From: Paragorgia papillata
Lineage: Eukaryota; Cnidaria; Anthozoa; Scleralcyonacea; Coralliidae
Length of the DNA: 64,000 bases
Reading direction: 5' to 3'
Assembly: GCA_035771165.1 (NCBI GenBank)
Contig: JAWNZC010000342.1
Span: forward strand, 480,001 to 544,000
This document shows positions 1 to 8,864 of the stretch, one piece after another; positions within the stretch are counted from its first letter, which is position 1, and each line of letters opens with the position of its first letter. Made by a program: the position numbers and the translations under genes. Below the pieces are notes generated by a model. The model did not search any database. It saw only the letters and a list, made by a program, of their open reading frames with translations, and was not told the origin of the DNA.

Positions 1-1
1 C

Positions 2-788
2 GCTGACGCATTGTCTCGTTTCAACCTGCAGGAATTTCGACGTCTGCTTCCAACAGTCAACCAATTTCCATGTCCTATTCCCCCATGCGGTTCTGGACCG
101 ACTTATCCCTCCGAGCTAATCCACCAGTGCTACCACTTGTTGGCCCAGGGCTTGGCTCCGTCAACGCGCAAAGTCTACTCCTCTGGTCAACGACTGCATT
201 TCGAAGCTCCTTCCTAGCTCCTTCGTCTATCGTGACGTACCTTGCCGCTGTCAGGTCACTTCATATCGATTTTGGTTTTGGTGACCCCATGCTCGGTTCC
301 GTTCGTTCGGATCGTCTTGTCAGGGGGATAAAACGCTATGGTTCCTCAACTCTTTGCGGTCGGTTGCCTATCAACAACAGCCTCATTGACCTCGGGCTCG
401 TTCAACCACATCATGTTCTGGGCAGCCTGTTGTCTCGCGTATTTTGAATTCCTCTGAGTCAGTGAATTTACTTGTTCCACTTCTTTCGATGCGTCCCGTG
501 ACCTCGCGCTTGCTGATGTTGTTCTGCTGCCTGATTCGGGCATTCGTCTGTTACTTAAGTCCTCCAAGACGGATCAGTTTCGTCGGGGGTGTCTTGTTTA
601 TCTGGGCCGCTCGGGCAAGCCGATTTGCCCGGTCTACACCCTTCCTGTCGCCGACCATTGTTAATGCATGGCTGCGGTCCATTCTTAACGCCGCTGGTGT
701 GCCGGGCCACTACTCGAGTCGCAGTTTTAGGATTGGTGCTGCTACCTCAGCAGCTCTTGCTGGTGTGCCGGATCATCTGATCATCTGA
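2..788 (+). pseudogene. DIRS-type retroelement fragment: RNase H end plus tyrosine recombinase
   Basis: The window opens with ADALSRF, a pattern typical of the end of the RT/RNase H block in DIRS-like retroelements. It is followed by LAPSTRKVYSSGQRL and, after a frame change near 220, by APSSIVTYLAAVRSLHIDFG and GIKRYG, which match the core-binding half of the DIRS tyrosine recombinase. A third frame carries SRSFRIGAAT near 717-750, the HxxR box region; the expected histidine is replaced by arginine. The catalytic tyrosine is not seen and the frame closes at 788. At least two frameshifts are needed to read through, so the copy is dead. The 5' part of the element lies outside the window. The family call rests on remembered motif patterns. 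Confidence 0.7.
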
Positions 789-1140
789 CCGTTTTCTCCA
801 TTTCTAGGCACTTGGCCCCCTTTTATTTTTTTCATTTCACGGTTTGTCCTTTAGGACGGCCATAGGACGCGGCTTCCTGAGTAATGTGACCATTTGGAGG
901 TTGTTTTGTTAAGAAATAAATTTTTCGAATTTTGGCGCACTCGCCCGGCACATCCCCCATTTCCAATACTACTACAATACAGAAAGGAGGACCATAGAGT
1001 TTAGTTAGTTTCCGGTTTTCCTCCCCTACTTTTCGAGAGCAGGTGGCGCGCCCCAACCGTATGTAAATTACCCCACTAATTAATTATTAACCGTGTGAAG
1101 CCGTGGTTAGCATTATTACACAATGAATATTTAATGTAAG
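789..1140. other. Intervening stretch without a recognised gene
   Basis: No convincing coding signal. The 74-codon minus-strand frame at 832-1056 has no recognisable motif. The stretch could be the 3' untranslated end of the DIRS fragment or the outer flank of the next element. 'aggaggacca' occurs at about 985 and again at about 1382, just outside the minisatellite on each side. Confidence 0.4.
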
Positions 1141-1362
1141 AGGTTTTCCCAGCGGATTACGCGTAATCCTTCACGATTGCTTCTTTTATGGGTTTTCCCA
1201 GTGGATTACGCGTAATCCTTCACGATTGCTTCTCATGGGTTCCCGCAGCGGATTACGAGTAATCCTTCACGATTGCTTCTTTTATTGGCCCCCCCAGCGG
1301 ATTACGCGTAATCCTTCACAATTGCTTCTCTTATGGGTTTTCCCAGTGGATTACGCGTAATC
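1141..1362. repeat. Minisatellite, about 4.5 copies of a 46-51 bp unit with a 16-bp palindrome
   Basis: Each unit reads approximately 'ttttcccagyggattacg' then 'cgtaatccttcacgattg' then 'cttctyttatggg'. The central ggattacgcgtaatcc is a perfect 16-bp palindrome (one copy has ggattacgagtaatcc). Copies start near 1143, 1192, 1238, 1288 and 1336; the last ends 'cgtaatccgttacag'. The array lies immediately outside the minus-strand gene block of the virus-like element, so it could be a subterminal repeat of that element. It is too few, too similar and too spacerless for a CRISPR array. Confidence 0.85.
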
Positions 1363-1404
1363 CGTTACAGGTGGCACAGGAAGGAGGACCACAACCCGAA
1401 CGGA

Positions 1405-2036
1405 TCACTGATCATTCACTCCCGCTGAGCCCCCGGTTTCCTCCACTATTTTTGTTTTATGTTGGTATACATGTTTTCCCACAGTAATACCTCCAGATAA
1501 CAGTCCGAGGCATGCTAAGTACGGTGTAACCATCGCCACAACTTTCCCAACGTCACTTTTTAACAGTTTATCTTTTTGTAGCTCGATGTCTAGCGCCTCA
1601 GAGCTTTCTACAGCGTTCAAACCCCCGAGAACATTAGAGAACCTACTAATCAGCACATCAGTCAGAAACTGATTAGCTCTTTCCATGCTTCTCACCTCAT
1701 ACTCCGCGTACAGCTTATCCACAACTTTCGCCAACGCTTTTTTGATGTAGCTGACTGACTGAGTCACCTCGCCATCCTCCGATAGTTTTATCAAGTCACT
1801 CCTCTTTTTATCGGTGTCGTCGTTAGTTGGCAGAGGCGCCGGGTTCTTGTGAGGCTTTTTCGGTGTTGGTTCAGTTTCCTCAGCCTTTTTTAGTTCATTG
1901 CCAAGCTCATCAGCGAGGCCGACAACCGCAGTAGGTATTTCCACCCCCAGTTCTCCAACAAAAGTCTTGGCCGGCGAGGTTGCAGATGCCTTGGTTTTTT
2001 CACAGTCCTCACCGGTTTAGTTTTCCTTTCAGTCAT
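1405..2036 (-). pseudogene. Small protein with C-terminal hydrophobic segment, frameshifted
   Basis: Not recognised. An ATG at 2036 (MTERKTKPVRTVKK) opens a basic N-terminus; the longer downstream frame (open 1405-1944 and upstream through TSPAKTF) lies one base away. The switch coincides with a run of six T at 1995-2000, where one missing base would join the two. The body is charged and helical (RSMERANQFLTDVLI), followed by a hydrophobic stretch (VVAMVTPYLACLGLLSGGI) near the C-terminus, possibly membrane-inserted. It starts about 5 bp after the ATPase stop and is last in the minus-strand block. Confidence 0.5.
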
Positions 2037-2040
2037 CTTA

Positions 2041-2649
2041 CTACAGACCAGATTTCGGGATGACCACCTTATACCCGTACGGGCGCCTTAGTGTAACCTC
2101 AAGCCTGGCGTATTTGTTTTCTTTTAACTGTTCAGTTACCCCCATAACCTCATCCCTACCTAAACCACCCAGGTAGTCGTCAATGATGACATTCATGTCG
2201 GCCTTGTTGTGGTTGTAGAACGTTACCAGCTTACTGATATTCTCCCTATAAGGTTTTGTGATAGCTGTTAGTTGTTGTGTGATTACAATAGTTGACAGAT
2301 TGTAGTGTCGGGCGCTGAAGGCTAATTTGACCAGCTCACTTGTTCTATTCTTTACAGTTTGTCCACTAGCACAGTCGTCAAGGATGATTAGTGTTTTGGA
2401 GCCCTTAAATACTTCGACGATGTGTTTCAGTATAATTTCGACGTCGTCCTGACTACACTCCACAACGACGAAGTCCGGGTCGTCCCTATACCTCCAAGTA
2501 GTATAGGTTTCATTCCAACTGAACGTCGGATAGATCAAAACGATGTAGTCAAAGAACCCGGAGCATTCGTCCTCCAACATTTTCAGGAGATAGTAAGTTT
2601 TCCCACAAGCCGTCATACCAGTAACCAACATATTGAACGGGTGATCCAT
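2041..2649 (-). CDS. A32-like packaging ATPase (FtsK/HerA type)
   Basis: A 202-residue intact P-loop ATPase. Walker A is GMTACGKT at residues about 10-17, preceded by the short 'HPFNMLVT' strand typical of A32-like enzymes. Walker B is TLIILDDC at about 85-92. A later strand, STIVITQQL, fits sensor/motif C. These enzymes pump viral DNA into preformed capsids and are a hallmark of Polintons, adintoviruses, virophages and large DNA viruses. The ATG at 2649 directly abuts the stop of the upstream capsid candidate (2650), as in a viral transcription block. It is one of the few undamaged genes in this element. It differs clearly from the ATPase in the palindromic Polinton at 51802 (GGTKTGKT), so the two elements belong to different lineages. 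Confidence 0.85.
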   Translation of the reverse strand: MDHPFNMLVTGMTACGKTYYLLKMLEDECSGFFDYIVLIYPTFSWNETYTTWRYRDDPDFVVVECSQDDVEIILKHIVEVFKGSKTLIILDDCASGQTVKNRTSELVKLAFSARHYNLSTIVITQQLTAITKPYRENISKLVTFYNHNKADMNVIIDDYLGGLGRDEVMGVTEQLKENKYARLEVTLRRPYGYKVVIPKSGL

Positions 2650-3770
2650 TTAATACTGAATTGATTTTAGATTTTTGTTTACCACATTCACTAGACCATC
2701 ACTCAACACAAAGATTCGGCAGACTACATTAGCCACGGTCACCTTTTTAGCGATCTCGATTAGAACTCCAGACTGTGTGTTAACAATTTTTTTCCCAGTC
2801 CCGACATTATCACGGTCTTCGATACTTCTCAAGTCAATCGCCAGAGCGAAGGCGTCCTTGTAGAACTTCTGAATTGTCATAAACTGATCAGACTCTTCCT
2901 TCCCACCGAACAATCTTTTGGCCTCATCATAGAACCTGTTCTTTGGAATCCCTTGGCTGAAGACGGCGTTGGGCACACCCTCAATTGTTAGCTTGATATT
3001 TTCAAAGTTTGCATAGACATATTCCTCACTATCAGTCCGATACCTATTTGTGAACATCATCACAATCCCCTTCATTGACTTCCGTGGGAGGTTAATATGT
3101 TCGTTGATCAAGGTTGCTCCAGCCGCCCATTCAGTTGACTTCATCAACGTCACGTGTTCGTAAGACAGCGATCGGCCGGCTGTGTACAGCGAGGTTATTT
3201 CATTGGCGATGTCATGGTTGTCAACCGTCTCGTACTCCAGTTCGAGGCCCTCTAGTGTGTACCCGTCAACAGACTCATTTCACTGGGCTATCATAATATC
3301 GCTCGCCTTTGGTAACGTAATGATGTAGCGTAGAGCCTGTGGTCCTCAAGGATTTTGTCCAGTTTTACTTTGAGTTTTGTCCCCTGGGTTGAGAACATCA
3401 GAGCGTCAGCCAACTTCTCAGTGTCCCCAGAGGAAGCCCCACTATCGTCCTTGGAGATTAGCTTTCTCAGGTTCTCTGAACCAATTCCATATTCAACCTT
3501 CCGGTCCCTCACACTCTTTCGTAGCCAGAGATCCTTGTACACATTGAAGACACTTTCACCCGTGTTGTCGTAAACAGTCTCGTCAGCTAGTTTGACCACT
3601 AACCTTTCGGACAGGAGTCTGGAAAGATTGTTTAAAAACCACGACTTGGTGTTGGCGTTCTTGAAGTCGAACAATAGGTGAAAGCTACCTGGCACCAAAC
3701 AGCTATCGGGTTTTAGCTTTGGTATGTCGATGTAGAGGTCCTCACCAGGGTTGACTCTATTGGGATTCAT
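2650..3770 (-). pseudogene. Candidate major capsid protein, frameshifted
   Basis: Two consecutive frames make one protein of about 370 codons. The first (3770-3291, MNPNRVNPGEDLYIDIPKL) is followed by a frame switch around 3320-3335 and a TGA in the second frame at 3280-3282; the second runs on to 2650. The second half contains YETVDNHDIANEI, GRSLSYEHVTLMKSTEWAA and GVPNAVFSQGIPKNRFYDEA. Composition is beta-rich with no catalytic motif. The position, immediately upstream of the packaging ATPase and downstream of a membrane protein, and the length (close to short double-jelly-roll capsid proteins) suggest the major capsid protein. That is inference by position and by resemblance to proteins I associate with cnidarian virus-like elements; a fold prediction is needed. 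Confidence 0.45.
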
Positions 3771-4327
3771 TGTGATGAGTAGTCATACAACAACCACGCC
3801 ATCGCTATGACAAGAACCCACAGTTTGTTGGCTAACCACCCCACACCTTTCGCTCCCCAAGTCAGAACCTGTGCTAGTAGGTTGAACAGTGACGCCAACA
3901 GAGGTCCGACCTTCTTAGCTAGGTTAGCGAGTGCCTTAGCGAAGCCACCGACGGCTTTTCCCCCACGTGAGACAGCTTTTCTAGCGGCTACAATTATTGT
4001 AGTTACAATCCCAGCTATGGAGATGGCTACAGCAGACAGGCCAATCATATTTTCCCTGGCCCACCTCTTGAATCTCTCCAGCCTACTGAGGTCATCATTC
4101 TCCACCACATCAGTTAACATCGACGTAGCGTCAGGATGTTCTGGTCTCTCGCCGATCCTAGCTCTCACGCTATCTGCTTTAAGCTCAGCCATTCTTCTGG
4201 CGGTGTCATAGAACTGTTTTTTAAGGGGGTGGGCCTCTCCGTCCGTCTCCAACGCCATCTGCCTATAGTTATCGGCTTGTATATCGAGATATTGGATCTG
4301 TTCCTCATCACTACCCTGTGGTTCCAT
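3767..4327 (-). CDS. Membrane-active virion-type protein, two hydrophobic regions
   Basis: 186 residues, ATG at 4327, overlapping the next gene start by 4 bp (3767-3770). The N-terminal half is charged and helical (IQADNYRQMALETDG; DTARRMAELKADSVRARIG). A strong transmembrane segment lies at about 95-112 (LSAVAISIAGIVTTIIVAA), then a basic Gly/Ala stretch (RKAVSRGGKAVGGFAKALA) and a second hydrophobic region near the C-terminus (LWVLVIAMAWLLYDY). No family recognised. The amphipathic Ala/Lys-rich middle resembles membrane-lytic minor capsid proteins in style only. The frame is intact. Confidence 0.6.
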   Translation of the reverse strand: MEPQGSDEEQIQYLDIQADNYRQMALETDGEAHPLKKQFYDTARRMAELKADSVRARIGERPEHPDATSMLTDVVENDDLSRLERFKRWARENMIGLSAVAISIAGIVTTIIVAARKAVSRGGKAVGGFAKALANLAKKVGPLLASLFNLLAQVLTWGAKGVGWLANKLWVLVIAMAWLLYDYSSQ

Positions 4328-4351
4328 GGTTCAAGCTAACTCCCTGACCTC

Positions 4352-5018
4352 TTAAGGATCTATATATAACCCCTCCCTCAGAAATGCCAATCTCTCTCCA
4401 AAAAATATGTTTTGGTCGTGGAGCCTATTGGAGTACTCGCGTTCGATTCTGACGAGGTCATCAAAACCTGTGTCTGGGTTGTCGACAATTTCCTCAATCG
4501 CTCCTCTGACCATTTTGGAGTGTTCTCTCTCGGCTTCCTTCAGAAGCGACTTAAACTTCTTAACAGATTTCTCACTCCTTTTGTCTCTGCTAAACCTCAT
4601 ACCACCCCCTTCGTTTTTCACCAGAATCTTGTCTCCATCAAATTCAAACCCGATTATAGCCCCGTTTTTACTGTTGGAGTTGGGGGGTAAGTCCTTCCAC
4701 CAACTCTGTGGAGGCTTTGCCGTCCTTCTTGACCACCTTAACACCCAGGACCTTCTCCAGAACTCTCTTCACAGTCGCCGTCTCCGAGTTTTTTACTGCC
4801 CTAGCATCCCGTGAGGGGTCCGGGATGTCCTCACCAACTCTCACCACATTGTCCACGGCGTAGTCGTCGGAAGTGAGGGCTTGGAACCGACGCTCCAGAT
4901 CCTCAATTCCTTGGAAACTTGTTTCACCAGTTTCCTCATCATCATTATGTCCACCTGTGTCCTCCTCCTCCTCTCCCCCAGGATGTTCCAATTCGATGTC
5001 AACTCCTCCTTCAGCCAT
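4352..5018 (-). pseudogene. Acidic unknown protein, frameshifted in a G run
   Basis: ATG at 5018 opens an acidic N-terminus (MAEGGVDIELEHPGGEEEED), continues through GIEDLERRFQAL and SRDARAVKNSETATVKRVLE, and runs out at 4668. A neighbouring frame (open 4744-4352) continues with NSNSKNGAIIGFEFDGDKI, KNEGGGMRFSRDKRS and a long charged helical tail ending near 4352. The switch point coincides with the GGGGGG run at about 4683-4688, so a one-base indel explains it. No known domain. The upstream sequence of the start, 'gtgtata' then ATG, resembles that of the integrase gene. Confidence 0.5.
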
Positions 5019-5039
5019 TATACACTAACCTATGTTACG

Positions 5040-5637
5040 TCATCCGATGTACAGCTCGAGCAGGACATCTCCAGCGTGACCACCATTATTTCCTCTTACC
5101 CTGAACGTCATCTTGTTGTAAACACCCTTCTGAATCTCAACTTTCGACTCAACGTCAACGTACTACTGTACGCTCCCTTTCAGAGTCTGTTCAGAGCTAA
5201 TTGGAAGAGTAACAATCAGGTTACTCCTTTTTCCATTGTTCAGACTTTCCCCACTTTCAACAGCGTCACATAAAATCTCGACATACCAGAAGAAGACCCA
5301 TCTTCCCCAACTTTAGGTTCTTTGACATCTTTATCCTAGATGTTCCGTCGTAGACTCTCTTTTCGGAGGTGACTGTCCCACCGTTGTCCTTTGCTAGAGC
5401 CTTAACGAACGTCTCCAACGCGTCAAAGTCCAGATAACCTTCGGAAGCTAACGCCTCCTCACCGAACGACGCTGAGTCGTTCAAACCCTTTACTATATTG
5501 TTGTAGTTCCAGAATACTGTCGCCTTCTTTAACATTATTTGTGCTTTCGGGTGTGTCACCACAATGGACTCATCAAAATAAACAGTCTTTTCACCGTTTT
5601 CAATGAACAATGTTAACTTTACCATCCGACTATACAT
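5040..5637 (-). pseudogene. Beta-rich unknown protein, candidate minor capsid/penton
   Basis: Starts at 5637 or at the second ATG (MVKLTLFIENGEKTVYFDES). The open frame ends at 5266, but a neighbouring frame from 5273 continues with NNGKRSNLIVTLPISSEQTL and ends VLLELYIG before a TGA at 5040-5042. It is interrupted by one TAG at 5163-5165. Together this is about 198 codons with one frameshift and one nonsense codon. The C-terminal half is predicted beta-rich, ending in a hydrophobic strand, which would suit a single-jelly-roll minor capsid protein; that is speculative. The start overlaps the 3' end of the integrase gene. Confidence 0.4.
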
Positions 5638-6530
5638 AAACCCAGGTTCTGTATGTCACTTTCGGGTATCCATGAGTTGTGTTTGTCATTATAGCCCAAC
5701 CACTTGACCAACACCATTTTCTTTCCCCCTACCTTCTTTCTTTTCAGTATTCTATCGACTCTGTAGACGTCATCCTTCTTGTTCACCGGCGACAGCTCTT
5801 CTTCATAGAACTTTCCAATAATCGGCTCACCCTCAGCGTCCTCAATCTCATAAACGTTTGGATCACCACGGATGACTTTCGCTATCTTGAAGATTTCCTC
5901 AGTGACGTTAGCTTCATAGCCTTTCGTAAATATACTCTTCTACTTTGTCACCCTCACGGTGTCCCCAACTTTAAACTTGGGTAAAGGGTGATCACCAAAA
6001 TGGTGACCGAATAATGTATTCCAAACCTGGTTCTCGTTTGACTTATCCACGTCCTTGGGCTTAGTCAGCGTGGTGCTTTGTTTTGTGTTATAGTCCCCGA
6101 CGAGGTCGGGATAACTACCAAATCGGTCATTGAACTGTTCCAACAGCTCAGCCACAGCCCTAGTCATGTTAGTTTTGTCCTTCCTGTAGACGGGGATGGC
6201 GAAGGCATACCTACTCAAAATCTCAACAGCTGTTAGGATCCAGTAATACCCTTTGTTCTGGTTCTTGTACTTCCCCATATCAACCAAGTCCATCTGTATC
6301 TGTTCACCGAGGTGGCTGACGAACGTCTGTCTGAACTTATGCCTCCTCACAACCGGTTTGTACCTCGTGTATGTGTCCTGTGTTTTCAGCAAGTTCCTCA
6401 CCACCTTCCTGCTCGCACCAATACCCTCTTCCAGTGCCTTCTGGTACAACCGTTCAGCTGACTGATATCCTGTTTTCGGATTGTAGTAGATCTCTCTCAA
6501 CCCCTGTTCCAGCTCGATATGATCACCCAT
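5619..6530 (-). pseudogene. Retrovirus-like integrase with C-terminal chromodomain, internally deleted
   Basis: ATG at 6530. The N-terminal helical region includes YQSAERLYQKALEEG and SRKVVRNLLKTQDTYTRYKP. The catalytic core begins with QIQMDLVDMGKYKNQNKGYY and ILSRYAFAIPVYRKDKTNMT, giving the first catalytic aspartate. The frame then jumps near 6100 from SYPDLV directly to the post-catalytic region, so the second Asp and the Glu are missing. After PKFKVGDTVRVTK comes an in-frame TAG (5940-5942). The same frame continues through GEPIIGKFYEEELSPV to a chromodomain, KMVLVKWLGYNDKHNSWIPE, ending at 5619. Chromodomain integrases of this type mediate Polinton/adintovirus insertion. The deletion and the stop make this copy inactive. 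Confidence 0.85.
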
Positions 6531-6550
6531 ATAACCTAACCTTTGTTATA
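6531..6550. promoter_or_regulatory. Probable bidirectional promoter between divergent start codons
   Basis: Only 20 bp separate the integrase ATG (minus) from the ATG at 6551 (plus). The gap reads 'tataacctaacctttgttat', with TATAAC at one end mirrored by GTTATA across the plus-strand start. Both genes therefore have a TATA-like hexamer touching the start codon. Similar hexamers precede the starts at 5018 (gtata), 8261 (gatatag) and 11774 (gtttataa). This suggests a compact viral-type promoter; inferred from sequence only. Confidence 0.45.
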
Positions 6551-7324
6551 ATGGAGGAGTTCAAGAGAAAGTACCCAGGGGCCAGAATGAAGTACGTTTA
6601 CGAGGACCACTACGACAAACCCATGGTGTTCCTGAATTTGAACATGCTGAATGAGGACAATAATTTCAAGTATCACTGGGGTGGACGGGATCCACAGTTG
6701 TATCCGGTGTTGGATAAATGGGTCCTGAAATACAGTGAGCTCAGGGAGGTGTTGTATGGGGAAAACGGAGCTCATGAGCTCAGAGCCCACGGTAACATGG
6801 AGGAGTCCAAGAGAAGATACCCAGAGGCTAGAACGAAACCAGACAGTGGGGATAAAACCTTGAGAGAATACTACGGTGTTCATTACGATACAGCCATGGT
6901 GAACTACAAGAAGGCTATTATAATTTAAAAGAAAAACCTATTAAGCAAATACCCCCATGCAACGATAAGTAAATTCGAATTTGAACCCGAACTTGACAAA
7001 ACAGGGAATATTCTGAAAACTGAAATATGGTTTAAAAACAGTGACGTTTTATCGACAAATATAGATAGTGATGCATTCAGAAATGACAAATCTATGTGCA
7101 TTTGGCTGCATAACAACAAAGATCTCACACACACTCTGAAGGTTGATGAGACACAGGGGTTCCCTGAGATATGGCTTAGCGATGGTACGATACAGAAAAT
7201 TCAGGGTAAGTGGCACTGGGAGAAGGACATTGAGGGGAAATACGACTTCTTAAAATATGCCTTAACAATTTCAGGATTTATGTTAACGCCACCGACTACT
7301 TTATGGAGGAATTACCAGTTTTGA
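6551..7324 (+). pseudogene. Unknown protein with internal repeats, one in-frame stop
   Basis: ATG at 6551 gives MEEFKRKYPGARMKYVYEDH. The frame closes with TAA at 6926-6928 but stays open in the same frame to 7324, so it was probably one protein of about 257 codons. A motif recurs three times: EEFKRKYPGARMK, EESKRRYPEARTK and SKYPHATISKFEF. Later it reads VDETQGFPEIWLSDGTIQKI. No family recognised. First gene of the plus-strand block. Confidence 0.45.
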
Positions 7325-7584
7325 ACCCAGGAAATCCGACGGATATCGCGAAATGGTGGAATAATAACGAACCCTACTACCAGCTCATTTTCGCCGTCTA
7401 CCTCTCGTCATATTGCTGTGGCGTTGGATCAAAACATCTAAAATTCTCAGATAACACACACCCAGTAATTACCTCGATTATGTGTTTCCATCTGTATTTC
7501 ACCACAAGGCGTTTGCTGAGGCGTCTTGTGACGGAGAGGAGAAGCGACCTAATGAGAGAGTTTGACACCAAGAACGGTGATTGA
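7303..7584 (+). CDS. Unknown small protein
   Basis: 93 codons, ATG at 7303, overlapping the previous frame by 22 bp. It contains a moderately hydrophobic middle (YYQLIFAVYLSSYCCGVG) and a basic C-terminus (RRLLRRLVTERRSDLM). No recognised domain. Supported mainly by its tight packing in the block. Confidence 0.4.
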   Translation: MEELPVLNPGNPTDIAKWWNNNEPYYQLIFAVYLSSYCCGVGSKHLKFSDNTHPVITSIMCFHLYFTTRRLLRRLVTERRSDLMREFDTKNGD

Positions 7585-7588
7585 CAAC

Positions 7589-7915
7589 ATGGCGAATATA
7601 CCTAGCGAGATGATGTACTTGGTTAATCCCAACCCTGGTTTCAAACACAGTCATCCAATCCATGAGTGGGTGTGGCGTCTCAATAGCGATTATAAGACAC
7701 ACTACAGAAGATTCATACCTTTACGGACAAATGGTTTTACTAAAATAGGTTTGTTGCAGTATCTGAATGAAAGCATTGAGGCTTATGTTTATGCTATTCT
7801 TGGTTCACAGGCTAAAACAAGGGTCAGTATTGTCAATAAAGGTCTCGAAACACAGCAAGAATTCAGCAGTTATTACTTGGATTTAAAAAATGAACAAGGT
7901 AATATCAGATACTAA
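7589..7915 (+). CDS. Unknown small protein
   Basis: The ATG at 7589 (MANIPSEMMYLVNPNPGFKH) lies 4 bp after the previous stop, and an upstream in-frame extension overlaps that gene. Contains HSHPIHEWVWRLNSDYKTHY and a Gln/Glu-rich end. 108 codons, frame intact. Family not recognised. Packed between its neighbours as in a viral gene block. Confidence 0.45.
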   Translation: MANIPSEMMYLVNPNPGFKHSHPIHEWVWRLNSDYKTHYRRFIPLRTNGFTKIGLLQYLNESIEAYVYAILGSQAKTRVSIVNKGLETQQEFSSYYLDLKNEQGNIRY

Positions 7916-8255
7916 CGTCACCCAGAATGTAGCTATAAGCCCTGATACGTGGTTAGTCCCATGCTCTATGTTGATATTAAAGAAGAAAACTCCAGGATAT
8001 AACAACTTACTGAAACGTGCATCAAAGGGTATGAAGTTCGGTATCAATTCTGAAGTCAACTACCAAGGTGTTCACAAACAACCACCAAAGAAGCTACACC
8101 AAGAAAGCGGTTCACACTTGGAGACACTAGATAACACACCTGACAAACCAGTAGTCCATACACTTGATAGACAACCAGAGCCGGACAATGAGTTAAAAAT
8201 ACTACTAGGCCTAACAGCCGCGTTTGGGATCGCGCTCAGTAAATACGTCTTATGA
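7890..8255 (+). CDS. Unknown protein with C-terminal hydrophobic anchor
   Basis: 121 codons, ATG at 7890, overlapping the previous gene by 26 bp. The N-terminal part has NVAISPDTWLVPCSMLILKK. The middle is polar and Gln/Pro-rich (QPPKKLHQESGSHLE; DRQPEPDNELK). The C-terminus is a short hydrophobic helix (LLGLTAAFGIALSKYVL), suggesting a tail-anchored protein. No family recognised. Confidence 0.45.
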   Translation: MNKVISDTNVTQNVAISPDTWLVPCSMLILKKKTPGYNNLLKRASKGMKFGINSEVNYQGVHKQPPKKLHQESGSHLETLDNTPDKPVVHTLDRQPEPDNELKILLGLTAAFGIALSKYVL

Positions 8256-8864
8256 TATAGATGAGCCTGTTTTATGGTTACAGCAGGCCGGATATGGTGA
8301 CCAAGGAAGAGTTCGACGATAAATTAAAAGCTTACACAAAAACCAACGACTATAAAGTTATCTTTGACCTGAACGTAACCAGAGCCAGTAAGAACGCGTT
8401 CGCCAAATTCCCCCCACTCATTGATTACATCGAAGACAGGGACGGTGAAATCCACTCATCCGTGTTTTGGAGACCCACTAGTATCGCCCCACTGTTGAAC
8501 ACCGCCGGCGACCACCACTTCCTTTACCCTGAATCGTTGGTGTGTACGGCCTTTTACGCTAACGTACCCAGATTCATGTTCTCCGATGTCTCGGTTTTCG
8601 CTGTGGTAAAGAGGAACAGCGTAAGACCGGCGTCAACCACCTGGGAGACCATTGTTTCCAACGATGACGGTAGCTACGACAAAATCCTTGGGTATAAAGC
8701 TGGGGTGAATAACAAACTGGTCTTCGGTGGGTCGTCCCCCGCTAAGCCTAATGAGTGTACCATTCCAGCGAAGTTCATTGAAAAAAAGAGCCTTATATTC
8801 ACCCACTGGCTCACCGGGCTTAGGGTGTCCCACGTTAGGATAAACGGTGAGATACTAAGAGACT

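Noticed and set aside
1141..1362. CRISPR array
   Set aside because: Few copies with no variable spacers; it is a minisatellite.
3807..4211. Plus-strand frame of 134 codons
   Set aside because: Antisense shadow of the membrane protein gene at 3767-4327.
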